Assembly (NCBI GenBank): GCA_003565945.1
Contig: PXAH01000096.1
Location: forward strand, 1 to 42,844
DNA: 42,844 nt
Direction of reading: 5' to 3'
From: Candidatus Omnitrophota bacterium
Lineage (GTDB): Bacteria > Omnitrophota > Gorgyraeia > Duberdicusellales > 4484-171
Shown: positions 23,951-31,606 of the stretch, piece after piece
How positions within the stretch are numbered: position 1 is the first letter of the stretch
How the letters are laid out: every line of letters starts with the position of its first letter
Position numbers and translations under genes: made by a program
Notes under the pieces: generated by a model
What the model was told of the DNA's origin: nothing
The model's input: the letters and a program-made list of their open reading frames with translations, nothing else
The model's database searches: none

Positions 23951-24952
23951 GTGGCTTCATCCAGGGTTACCATAAAAGACGTAGCTAAAAGAGCCGGGGT
24001 TTCTATTGCGTCTGTGTCCCGCTACATCAATAAATCCTTCCAAGTAGGCAAGAATAAGCGCCTCAAAATTGAAGAAGCGATAAAAGAACTAAACTACCGG
24101 CCTTCGCTTTATGCTCGCCGTCTTGCCGGGGGAAAGCTTAACACTTTTGGTTTGATTATACCTGGCTATGAGGGAATATTTTATTCCTATTATGCTCTCT
24201 CCATAATTAGAGAAGTCGCTTCCGCCTTGGATAACGCGGGAATAGATTTACATCTTAATATTTATCGTAAAAAAGATTTATTTAACCCTTCCCTTGTTGA
24301 TGGAGTTATTGTCGCGGATATAGTTTCTAACCAGGAACAGGTATCAAGGTTAATAAAAGAAGATGTACCTCTTGTAGTCATCAACAGAAGGGTTTCCGAT
24401 TCTGGTGTAAGTTTTGTAGCGGTCGATAACTATAAGGGGGCTTACGAGGCTGTAGAGTTTTTAATTAACCATGGGCATAAGAAAATTGCTCATTTAGCCG
24501 GAGATTTAAAAGTTCAGTGCGCTCAGGATAGGCTTGGCGGATACAAGGATGCTTTCAGTAAGAACGGGCTTAAGGTGAACGATAAGTATGTTGGGGTTAC
24601 CAATTTTTCCCGAATTCAGGCCAGGGAAGAGTTGGAAAAGATGTTTTCTTCTAAAGAACCTCCTACTGCTTTTTTTTGCTGCAGCGATGAGGTTGCCAGT
24701 GAGGTTATAAGTTTTGGCGAAGAGAATTCAATAAAGATTCCGGAGAAACTAAGTGTAATTGGTTTTGATGATAATCCCAACTGCCTGCATAGCGGCCTTA
24801 TGTTGACTACAGTCCGCCAGCCCTTTGCCCGAATGGCTCAAGAAGCGGTTAAAATTTTGCAAGAAAAAACCGCCAAAGAAACACCTCCTAAAAGACTGAC
24901 TCTTGAGTCTAAATTGATTATTCGGGATACTGTAAGTTTTTTAAAGAAGTAA
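23951..24952 (+). CDS. LacI-family transcriptional regulator
   Basis: The 333 aa protein has an N-terminal helix-turn-helix plus hinge helix (VTIKDVAKRAGVSIASVSRYIN to NYRPSLYARRLAGG, about residues 6-58, quoted as family-typical) and a periplasmic-binding-protein-like effector domain with VDGVIVADIV, LVVINRR, VAVDNYKGAYEAVEFLINHGH and VIGFDDNP. This is a standard LacI/PurR architecture. The start is uncertain: GTG 23951 was chosen, TTG 23948 is one codon upstream. It directly follows the coiled-coil gene with no sugar transport or catabolic genes nearby, so its effector and targets cannot be inferred from context. Confidence 0.9.
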   Translation: MASSRVTIKDVAKRAGVSIASVSRYINKSFQVGKNKRLKIEEAIKELNYRPSLYARRLAGGKLNTFGLIIPGYEGIFYSYYALSIIREVASALDNAGIDLHLNIYRKKDLFNPSLVDGVIVADIVSNQEQVSRLIKEDVPLVVINRRVSDSGVSFVAVDNYKGAYEAVEFLINHGHKKIAHLAGDLKVQCAQDRLGGYKDAFSKNGLKVNDKYVGVTNFSRIQAREELEKMFSSKEPPTAFFCCSDEVASEVISFGEENSIKIPEKLSVIGFDDNPNCLHSGLMLTTVRQPFARMAQEAVKILQEKTAKETPPKRLTLESKLIIRDTVSFLKK

Positions 24953-25064
24953 GTGATTGATTGGACTGGGAATTTTTCATTTTATTTTTCTTCCCATTCT
25001 GAGGTAAAGTCTAAAAATTTCCTTTAATTTAGACAGAATAGTTTTCCAGTTGAAAGCTATTGGA
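24953..25064. other. Gene-free stretch after the LacI regulator
   Basis: Part of the 447 bp gap before nrdJ. Two AT-rich inverted repeats are visible: TGGGAA / TTCCCA around 24967-24996, and GTCTAAA 25009-25015 / TTTAGAC 25028-25034. Neither is followed by a T-run, so termination is uncertain. No ORF is convincing. Confidence 0.5.
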
Positions 25065-25080
25065 TAGCTATATATTGTGG
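25065..25080 (+). promoter_or_regulatory. NrdR box 1 upstream of nrdJ
   Basis: TAGCTATATATTGTGG contains the core CTATATATTGTG, which fits the NrdR consensus core CwATATwTwGTG. Its centre is 32 bp, three helical turns, from that of box 2, the spacing typical of paired NrdR boxes. Confidence 0.72.
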
Positions 25081-25096
25081 TATATTTGATATTTAA

Positions 25097-25112
25097 ACAC
25101 AATATTTAGTGT
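25097..25112 (+). promoter_or_regulatory. NrdR box 2 upstream of nrdJ
   Basis: ACACAATATTTAGTGT agrees with the NrdR consensus acaCwAtATaTwGtgt at 15 of 16 positions by eye. It ends 6 bp before the -35 element of the nrdJ promoter. Confidence 0.82.
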
Positions 25113-25118
25113 TTTTCC

Positions 25119-25147
25119 TTGACATTACTTTTCTTCTGTGATATAAA
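25119..25147 (+). promoter_or_regulatory. Promoter of the nrdJ operon
   Basis: TTGACA at 25119-25124 and TATAAA at 25142-25147 are spaced by 17 bp. Predicted start near 25154 gives a leader of about 245 nt with three hairpins before the ATG at 25400. Confidence 0.75.
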
Positions 25148-25198
25148 AAATTCATTCAGCGATGCACACCAAAAATAATTTCAAAAAAGCAATCATTT

Positions 25199-25345
25199 AT
25201 CCTCCTTCGCCGAATACCTCTTGACACTAGAAGGTGTCAAGGGGATGAAAGCGAAAAGGAGGATAATCCTACCAAGCTTTCTTCTCTGAAATTCTTCTTC
25301 AGAGGCGAAGTAGGATTCATCCGGATATTCGGCTTCGAAGGATGA
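25199..25345. repeat. Three consecutive hairpins in the nrdJ leader
   Basis: Hairpin 1 pairs ATCCTCCTTCGC (25199-25210) with GCGAAAAGGAGGAT (25251-25264, small bulge) and contains an inner perfect stem CTTGACAC 25220-25227 / GTGTCAAG 25234-25241. Hairpin 2 pairs AATCCTAC 25265-25272 with GTAGGATT 25310-25317, with inner CTCTGAA / TTCAGAG. Hairpin 3 pairs TCATCC 25317-25322 with GGATGA 25340-25345. The layout resembles the array upstream of rbfA. Confidence 0.75.
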
Positions 25346-25367
25346 ACTGGATAAAAGTAATAAGGTG
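25340..25367 (+). repeat. Copy 1 of a dispersed tail repeat, upstream of nrdJ
   Basis: GGATGAACTGGATAAAAGTA followed by ATAAGGTG at 25340-25367 matches 33111-33138 at 26 of 28 positions. In both places it follows a hairpin and precedes a gene start. Confidence 0.8.
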
Positions 25368-25399
25368 TTTCATAAAGTTTAATCAAAAAGGGGGATGTT

Positions 25400-27745
25400 A
25401 TGGAGAAGAACGGAAGTTTTTCCAGAAACGCGATTGTTGTTTTAAGGCGAAGGTATCTTGCCAAAGACGGGGAGGGAAACATAATTGAAACTCCCGAAGC
25501 GATGATTCGACGGGTTGCCCGTACGGTTGCCGCGGTAGAAAAAAATTACGGAACTAAAGAAAATCAAATAAAGGAATTAGAAAATGTCTTTTTTCAGGTA
25601 ATGAATAATTTAGATTTTATGCCTAACTCACCTACCTTAATGAACGCGGGGAGGGAATTAGGACAGCTTTCAGCTTGTTTTGTTGTGCCGGTTGAGGATT
25701 CAATGGAGTCTATTTTTGACGCGATAAAATCAACGGCTCTTATCCATAAGACGGGGGGAGGAACCGGCTTTAGCTTTTCCTCTTTGCGTCCCCAAAACAG
25801 CGTGGTAAAAACTACAGGAGGAGTTGCTTCCGGGCCTATATCTTTTATGAGGGTTTTTGATTCAGCTACTCAGGCAGTTAAACAGGGTGGAACAAGGCGG
25901 GGGGCAAATATGGGTATTTTGAGAGTAGACCATCCTGATATTTTAAGTTTTATTGAATGCAAAGCCAAAGATGGAGAAATATCTAATTTTAATATTTCAG
26001 TCGCGATAACCGATGAGTTTATTGAAAAAGTTTTAAGCGGCAAAAATTATAATTTAATTGATCCTAAAAGTAAAAAAGCGGTGGGTAGCCTGGATGCTTC
26101 CAAGGTTTTTAACCGTATAGCCGAATGCGCTTACAACAATGGTGAACCTGGCATAGTTTTTATTGATAAAATAAATAAAGATAATCCGGTTTTACATCTA
26201 GGTGAAGTTGAAAGCACAAACCCTTGCGGCGAGCAGCCGCTTTTGCCCTATGAGTCATGTAACCTTGGTTCAGTAAATCTTTATAAAATGCTTAAGAAAA
26301 AAGACGGTTGCTTTGAGATAGACTGGGAAAAGCTTAAAAGAACGGTTAAAGCTGCTGTTCATTTTTTAGATAATGTTATCGACGCCAATAAATTTCCTTT
26401 GCCTCAGATAGCTGAAAATACCCGTAAGACTAGAAAAATTGGCCTAGGTGTTATGGGTTGGGCTACTTTGCTTGGCTTTTTAGAGATTCCTTACGACAGC
26501 AAGGAAGCTGTTAATTTAGCTAAAGATATAATGGGTTTTATCCGAAAGGAAGCTCAAGATGTTTCTGTTGATTTAGCTGCTAAAAAAGGGGAGTTTCCCG
26601 CTTGGGAAGGAAGCTTTTGGCAGAAGAAAGGAGTAAGGTTAAGAAACGCTACCCTCACCACTATCGCGCCTACCGGAACAATAAGCATTATCAGCGGTCC
26701 CACCTCTTCCGGAATAGAGCCTAATTATTTTCTATCCTATTTTCGTAATGTTCTAGACGGGGAGAAGTTGCTTGAAGCTGACCCGGCTTTTGAGTATTTT
26801 GCTAAAAAAGAAGGTTTTTATTCTGAAGAACTTATGGAGAAAATCGCCTCCGGAGAAAGTATTCAGAAAATGGAAGAGGTTCCGGAAAAAGCTAAAAGAA
26901 TTTTTAAAACAGCTATGGATATATCTCCCTTTTGGCACATAAAAATGCAGGCGGCTTTTCAGGAAGATACTGATAATGCTGTATCTAAAACAATTAACTT
27001 AGCTTCAAGCGCAGAGCTTAACGATGTAAAGGAAGCCTATCTTTTAGCTTACAAGTTAGGATGTAAAGGGATTACTGTTTATAGGGACGGCAGCAGGACC
27101 GGCCAGGTTTTGACTGTTGACAAGAAAAAGGAAGAAAAAGAAAAAGTGAGTTCAGCGGCAGTTCCTTACCCTAAACCAAGGCCGGAAGTAATTTTAGGTA
27201 CAACCACCAAGGTTACTACCGGGTGTGGGAATTTATACATTACTCTGAATCAAGATGAGAGCGGTAATTTCTTCGAAGTGTTTACTCAAATGGGTAAAGC
27301 CGGAGGTTGTGCGGCTTCTCAGCTGGAAGCGGTAGGCAGGTTAGTTTCTCTTGCTTTGCGGGGAGGTATTGATATTAAAATAATAGTTGAGCAGCTAAAG
27401 GGTATAAGGTGTCCTTCTCCTTCTTGGGATAAAGGCAAGAAGATATTTTCTTGTTCAGATGCTATATCAAGAGTGCTTGAGAAGCGCGGTGTTGACCAAA
27501 AAAATAAATTAAAAAGTACAGATAATGCTAATTCTTTTTCAGAGGCTAAAGAAATAAAACTGCCTGAACCGAAAAAATTTAGCTCTATTGAAACGGAAAA
27601 AACTAAAACAGTAAAAGTGCTTGGGGCAGCATCTAAAGCTAATGACTCTTATAATGTGGTAGGAGTTTGTCCTGGCTGTGGATATGCTTTGCGTCATCAG
27701 GAAGGCTGCCTTGTTTGCAGTGCTTGCGGTTATTCAAAGTGTTAA
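25400..27745 (+). CDS. nrdJ: Adenosylcobalamin-dependent (class II) ribonucleoside-diphosphate reductase
   Basis: Class II reductases make deoxyribonucleotides using a cobalamin-generated thiyl radical and need no oxygen. The 781 aa protein shows NSPTLMNAGRELGQLSACF, HKTGGGTGFSFSSLRP, QGGTRRGANMGIL, ESTNPCGEQPLLPYESCNLGS with the NxCxE catalytic set, TIAPTGTISIISG, a TSCPD-type C-terminal domain (GCGNLYITLNQ to RCPSPSW) and a terminal zinc-ribbon-like CPGCG ... CSACGYSKC. No N-terminal ATP cone is evident and no intein interrupts it. GGGGGAT precedes the ATG. Two NrdR boxes and a near-consensus promoter lie upstream, so NrdR repression is likely. Confidence 0.95.
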   Translation: MEKNGSFSRNAIVVLRRRYLAKDGEGNIIETPEAMIRRVARTVAAVEKNYGTKENQIKELENVFFQVMNNLDFMPNSPTLMNAGRELGQLSACFVVPVEDSMESIFDAIKSTALIHKTGGGTGFSFSSLRPQNSVVKTTGGVASGPISFMRVFDSATQAVKQGGTRRGANMGILRVDHPDILSFIECKAKDGEISNFNISVAITDEFIEKVLSGKNYNLIDPKSKKAVGSLDASKVFNRIAECAYNNGEPGIVFIDKINKDNPVLHLGEVESTNPCGEQPLLPYESCNLGSVNLYKMLKKKDGCFEIDWEKLKRTVKAAVHFLDNVIDANKFPLPQIAENTRKTRKIGLGVMGWATLLGFLEIPYDSKEAVNLAKDIMGFIRKEAQDVSVDLAAKKGEFPAWEGSFWQKKGVRLRNATLTTIAPTGTISIISGPTSSGIEPNYFLSYFRNVLDGEKLLEADPAFEYFAKKEGFYSEELMEKIASGESIQKMEEVPEKAKRIFKTAMDISPFWHIKMQAAFQEDTDNAVSKTINLASSAELNDVKEAYLLAYKLGCKGITVYRDGSRTGQVLTVDKKKEEKEKVSSAAVPYPKPRPEVILGTTTKVTTGCGNLYITLNQDESGNFFEVFTQMGKAGGCAASQLEAVGRLVSLALRGGIDIKIIVEQLKGIRCPSPSWDKGKKIFSCSDAISRVLEKRGVDQKNKLKSTDNANSFSEAKEIKLPEPKKFSSIETEKTKTVKVLGAASKANDSYNVVGVCPGCGYALRHQEGCLVCSACGYSKC

Positions 27746-27749
27746 TTTT

Positions 27750-28496
27750 GTGGAATTAGAAGAAAAAATAGTTAATTATTTTGCTCTTTTGAAGGAAAGA
27801 GAAGCAGTAGGTTCTTCTTATATATTTATCGGAGACAATCCTTCAGTGATTGACCGGCTGCTGAAGGTAATCAATTGTGTTAAAAGCAAAACTTATTGTC
27901 AAAAGTGCTGGAGTTGCGTAAGAGTTGATAACCGGCGTAATCCGGATTTAATGGTTGTTAAACCGGAAGGTTTAAGTATCAAGATTGAATCGATAAGAGA
28001 AGGAATCCGCTTTTTATCCCTTAAAAGCTATTATTGTCCTAAAAAAATTCTGATTGTTGAAAAAGCTCATAAAATGAGCCAGGAGGCTTCTAATCTTTTT
28101 TTAAAAACTCTTGAGGAACCGCCAAATGATTGTGTTATTGGGCTTTTAGTTCCTAAATTGGGTGATGTTTTGCCTACAATAACTTCACGCTGCCGAAAAA
28201 TATATTTGCCCTGGCAGGAAAAAAAAGTGAAAGTTTCTTTTTTTTCGGGTAAAAAACCATTTATTCCGGCCGCGCCCTCTCTGAAAAACCGAAAAGATTT
28301 TGCCTTATTTTTAGAAAACCTTATTTTGTCTTTACATAGCCAGTTAAAAGAGTTACTATTTAAGGGAAAAGATGAAGGTTTTTTGGGTTTAGATAAACTT
28401 ATTGAGGGCATTGAAGAAACTTTGAAGATTTATAAAGCTCACCACACTATTAATATAAATTTAGCCTTAAATTTAATTCGGATGAGGTTGCAATGA
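27750..28496 (+). CDS. holB: DNA polymerase III delta' subunit-like protein
   Basis: Delta' is a clamp-loader subunit. The 248 aa product has the zinc-knuckle cysteines CVKSKTYCQKCWSC, then IKIESIREGIRFLSLKSYY, KKILIVEKAHKMSQEASNLFLKTLEEPP and the arginine-finger-like TITSRCRKI (SRC) motif. The N-terminal nucleotide loop is degenerate (FIGDNPSVIDRLL), as in known delta' proteins. The reading frame is open back into nrdJ, but GTG 27750, 4 nt after the nrdJ stop, is the most sensible start. It is followed by ricT with a 4 bp overlap, an arrangement also known from Firmicutes. Confidence 0.87.
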   Translation: MELEEKIVNYFALLKEREAVGSSYIFIGDNPSVIDRLLKVINCVKSKTYCQKCWSCVRVDNRRNPDLMVVKPEGLSIKIESIREGIRFLSLKSYYCPKKILIVEKAHKMSQEASNLFLKTLEEPPNDCVIGLLVPKLGDVLPTITSRCRKIYLPWQEKKVKVSFFSGKKPFIPAAPSLKNRKDFALFLENLILSLHSQLKELLFKGKDEGFLGLDKLIEGIEETLKIYKAHHTININLALNLIRMRLQ

Positions 28497-29272
28497 AATT
28501 AGTATTAGTAAGGTTAAGAGAAGCGGGACAGATATCTACCTACAAGGCACACGAGCCCTTGAAGGTGCATGATTTTGTGATTGTAGAAGCTGATCGAGGA
28601 ACTGATTATGGCCAAGTCTTTGAAATAACTGAAGCTGAGAAGCCGGAAATTATTCAAAAGCTTCAAGGCTATAAGAACATCATCAGAAAGATGTCAGCCC
28701 AAGATAAAAAATCTATGGAAGCTAACCGCAAAGAAGCTAAGGATGCGATGAATCTTTGCCAGCGTAAAATAAAAGATTATGGCTTAGAAATGAAGTTAGT
28801 TGATGTAGAGTATTCATTTGATAAAAAGAAGCTTGTTTTTTATTTTCTTTCCGAAAAGCGGGTTGATTTTCGTGAATTAGTTAAAGAGTTAGCCAAAGTT
28901 TTTAAAGTAAGAATAGAGATGCGTCAAATCGGGGCCAGGGATGAAGCTAAGCTTTTTGGCGGTTTTGGGCCTTGCGGCCAAAAACTTTGTTGTTGCCGTT
29001 TTCTGAAAAACTTTGAACCGGTTACCATGAAAATGGCTAAGGCTCAAAAGCTTCCTTTGGGTTCGGGTAAGATTTCCGGAATATGCGGTAGGTTGATGTG
29101 TTGTCTTTCCTATGAATACAAAACATATAAGGATTTATCTAAAAATTTACCCAAAGAAGGGCAAAAAATTAATACTACTGAAGGAAAGGGAAAAGTGCTT
29201 GCGGTTAATGTCTTAAAAAGAATTCTTTATGTAGAGCTGGAAGATGGAAAGATAGAAAAAAAATCCTTATAA
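28493..29272 (+). CDS. ricT: PSP1/RicT (YaaT) family protein
   Basis: The 259 aa protein has the PSP1 C-terminal domain with GARDEAKLFGGFGPCGQKLC, then CCRFLKNF and GKISGICGRLMCCLSYE. The conserved cysteines are those that bind an Fe-S cluster in the B. subtilis RicT complex, which modulates RNase Y and developmental pathways. Partners RicA and RicF are not seen here. The ATGA overlap with holB and the adjacency to metG and tatD copy the holB-yaaT-metS-yabD neighbourhood of Bacillus. Function in this organism is inferred from the family only. Confidence 0.88.
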   Translation: MKLVLVRLREAGQISTYKAHEPLKVHDFVIVEADRGTDYGQVFEITEAEKPEIIQKLQGYKNIIRKMSAQDKKSMEANRKEAKDAMNLCQRKIKDYGLEMKLVDVEYSFDKKKLVFYFLSEKRVDFRELVKELAKVFKVRIEMRQIGARDEAKLFGGFGPCGQKLCCCRFLKNFEPVTMKMAKAQKLPLGSGKISGICGRLMCCLSYEYKTYKDLSKNLPKEGQKINTTEGKGKVLAVNVLKRILYVELEDGKIEKKSL

Positions 29273-29275
29273 GCT

Positions 29276-30829
29276 ATGAATAAATTTTATCTAACCACAC
29301 CTATTTATTATGTAAATGCTAATCCTCATATAGGGCATGCTTATACAAACGTAATTTGTGATTGCTTGGCTCGCTTTCGAAGGATGAGAGGAGAGAAGGT
29401 TTTTTTTCTTACCGGCAGTGACGAGCATGGTGAAAAGATTCAGCAGGCAGCTTTAAAAGAGGGCCTTGATGTTGATGATTTTATTGGCGGTAAAGTAGAG
29501 ATTTTTCGGCAGTTGTGGAAGAAGCTTGGTTTATCCCATGATTTTTTTGTCCGAACAAGCTGGCCTGAGCACAAAAGAGTAGTCAAAGGTATTATAGAGA
29601 AACTTTATCAAAACGGGGATATTTATAAATCGCGCTACAGCGCTTTTTATTGTGTAGGGTGTGAAACTTTTTGGACTAAAGTCCAGCTTGATCAGCAAGG
29701 TAACTGCCCGGAATGCGGTCGAATATCGGAGCAAATATCAGAGGAGAATTATTTTTTTAAGTTATCTAAATATGAAAGCTGGTTTAAAGACTACTTAGAG
29801 AAAAATCCTGATTTTATTAAGCCCCGAATCCGCTACAATGAAGTAAAAAAATTCTTAGAGGGCCATCCCTTAACTGATTTGTGCGTATCGCGGCCAAAAA
29901 AAAGGATTTCTTGGGGGATAAGTTTGCCTATAGATGAAGATTATATTGTTTATGTTTGGTTTGACGCCTTAATTAATTATATAAGTGGCATAGGTTATGG
30001 GTCTGATCAGGAAAAGTTTAATACTTTTTGGCCGGCAGATGTACACTATATTGGAAAAGATATTTTAAGGCATCATGCTGTTTTTTGGCCAATTATGCTT
30101 AAGGCTATGGGGCTTGAGTTGCCTAGGTGTATTTTTGCTCATGGCTGGTGGAAGATAGAAGAAGAAAAAATGTCTAAATCAAAGGGCAATATAGTTAATC
30201 CTTTCAATTTAATTGATCAGCTATCCGGCTTGATGGGTGGTAACCAGGAGATGGCAGCCGATGCTTTCAGGTATTTTCTTATGCGGGAGATACCGGCCGG
30301 ATTAGACGGTAATTTTTCCTTACGGGCTTTAATCGGTAGAATTAATTCTGATTTAGCTAATGATTTAGGCAATTTAGTGTATCGCAGCCTTAATATGGCT
30401 TGTAAATACGCTCAAGGTAAAGTTGAATCCACCTCCAGGCAGGTACCTCCGGAATTTGAAAAATCCTTAATGAATTTAGAGGAAAATTATGGCTTTCTTG
30501 CCCAAGAGGGCAATTTTTTTAAAGCCTTGGATTATCTTTTTGAATTTATCCGAAGAATCAATAAATACATTGAAGAAGTTAAGCCCTGGAACCTAAACAA
30601 GGAAAAAAAAGAGAAACAGCTAGCCCATTTTCTCTATTCTATTTGCGAGGGAATCAAGATAGTTTCTTTCTACCTCTACCCGGTTATGCCCAAGGCTTCT
30701 TTGTCCATACAACGTCAGTTGGGCATAGATAGTAAAACTTTTTCCCTTAAGCAAGCTCGGTGGGGGATGACTGATGTTTTTCAGATAAAAAAAGAAAAGC
30801 CACTCTTTCCCCGGATTGATGTTAATTGA
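29276..30829 (+). CDS. metG: Methionyl-tRNA synthetase
   Basis: MetG charges tRNA-Met. The 517 aa protein has the class I signature PIYYVNANPHIGHAYT (HIGH), GSDEHGEKIQ, a zinc-knuckle insertion YCVGCETFW ... CPECGR, YVWFDALINYISGIG, KDILRHHAVFWP and the KMSKSKGN loop near residue 300. The C-terminal anticodon-binding helical domain is present, but the optional EMAP/tRNA-binding domain is absent, giving the short form. It begins 3 nt after ricT and overlaps tatD by 11 bp. Confidence 0.96.
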   Translation: MNKFYLTTPIYYVNANPHIGHAYTNVICDCLARFRRMRGEKVFFLTGSDEHGEKIQQAALKEGLDVDDFIGGKVEIFRQLWKKLGLSHDFFVRTSWPEHKRVVKGIIEKLYQNGDIYKSRYSAFYCVGCETFWTKVQLDQQGNCPECGRISEQISEENYFFKLSKYESWFKDYLEKNPDFIKPRIRYNEVKKFLEGHPLTDLCVSRPKKRISWGISLPIDEDYIVYVWFDALINYISGIGYGSDQEKFNTFWPADVHYIGKDILRHHAVFWPIMLKAMGLELPRCIFAHGWWKIEEEKMSKSKGNIVNPFNLIDQLSGLMGGNQEMAADAFRYFLMREIPAGLDGNFSLRALIGRINSDLANDLGNLVYRSLNMACKYAQGKVESTSRQVPPEFEKSLMNLEENYGFLAQEGNFFKALDYLFEFIRRINKYIEEVKPWNLNKEKKEKQLAHFLYSICEGIKIVSFYLYPVMPKASLSIQRQLGIDSKTFSLKQARWGMTDVFQIKKEKPLFPRIDVN

Positions 30830-31604
30830 CGCCCATTGCCACCTAAATTCTTTAGCCCAAAGCGTAAAAGATGAGGTTATCAGTCATTTTTCCGCCGCGG
30901 GAGTTCTTATTGATTCTAGCATAGACTTAAAAAGTAGCAGGGAATCTTTGAGTTTATCTAGCCAATATTCATTTATCTATAATTCGCTTGGGTTTCATCC
31001 TTTTGCCTGCGCTTCCTTTTCCTCTGATATTTACCAGCAATATAAAAATTTACTTAAAAAAAATCCTGATAAAATTATTGCTTTAGGAGAGATTGGCTTG
31101 GACTATAAGGCGGATATTTCTCTCCTACGGCAAGAAGAAATATTCAGGCAGTGGCTTCTTTTGGCTAAAGAAGAAAACCTACCGGCCCTAATTCATGTCC
31201 GTTTAGATAAAAACAGCTGGTCAAGCAGCCGTTTTCCTGGTCATTGCCGAATTTTATCGGTACTTGATGATTATTTTTCTGATTATCAAAAAATAGTATT
31301 TCATTGTTTTTCTTATTCTTTTGATTTTCTTAAAAAAATTGTTGATAAGGGAGGCTTTATTTCTTTTTCGCTTAATGTCCTGCGCGAAAATAAAAAGATT
31401 ATAGGCGCGCTAACCGGCTGTCCCTTAGAAAATTTATTGCTTGAGACTGATTCACCCTACATGAGGCTAAGGGGAAATTTTTCTACTCCTCTTGATATTT
31501 CAGTACTTTATTCTTATGTATCTAAGCTGAAAGGGAAAGAAGAGGGCAGATTGAAGGAAATTATTCAAAGTAACGCAAGGCGAGTTTTTAAAGGTTTGAG
31601 TTGA
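30819..31604 (+). CDS. tatD: TatD-family metal-dependent hydrolase/DNase
   Basis: The 261 aa protein begins MLIDAHCHLN (the H-x-H metal ligands) and shows LGFHPFA, ALGEIGLDYK, IFRQWLLLAKEENLPALIH, IVFHCFSYS and LLETDSPYMR, the TatD family signature. Family members are metal-dependent nucleases; the physiological substrate here is unknown. It starts within the metG 3' end at ATG 30819 (a TTG lies one codon earlier) and its stop overlaps the region before mtnA. Following metG is its usual position in many bacteria. Confidence 0.9.
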   Translation: MLIDAHCHLNSLAQSVKDEVISHFSAAGVLIDSSIDLKSSRESLSLSSQYSFIYNSLGFHPFACASFSSDIYQQYKNLLKKNPDKIIALGEIGLDYKADISLLRQEEIFRQWLLLAKEENLPALIHVRLDKNSWSSSRFPGHCRILSVLDDYFSDYQKIVFHCFSYSFDFLKKIVDKGGFISFSLNVLRENKKIIGALTGCPLENLLLETDSPYMRLRGNFSTPLDISVLYSYVSKLKGKEEGRLKEIIQSNARRVFKGLS

Positions 31605-31606
31605 TT

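Noticed and set aside
23424-23960. 178-codon open frame on the - strand inside the coiled-coil gene
   Set aside because: It is antisense to a long coiled-coil ORF with heptad pattern and a good Shine-Dalgarno; the antisense product is low-complexity Ser/Thr/Leu with no domain.
24960-25036. Intrinsic terminators after the LacI gene
   Set aside because: Inverted repeats are present, but stems are AT-rich with large loops and no following T-run.
25199-25264. Cobalamin riboswitch in the nrdJ leader
   Set aside because: I could not find the conserved B12-box core; the sequence fits a repeat hairpin better. A covariance-model search would settle it.
25400-27745. Intein in the ribonucleotide reductase gene
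   Set aside because: Conserved RNR blocks are contiguous and the length (781 aa) leaves no room for an intein.
27678-27749. Upstream extension of holB into nrdJ
   Set aside because: The extra residues overlap the conserved zinc-ribbon coding end of nrdJ and do not resemble a delta' N-terminus.
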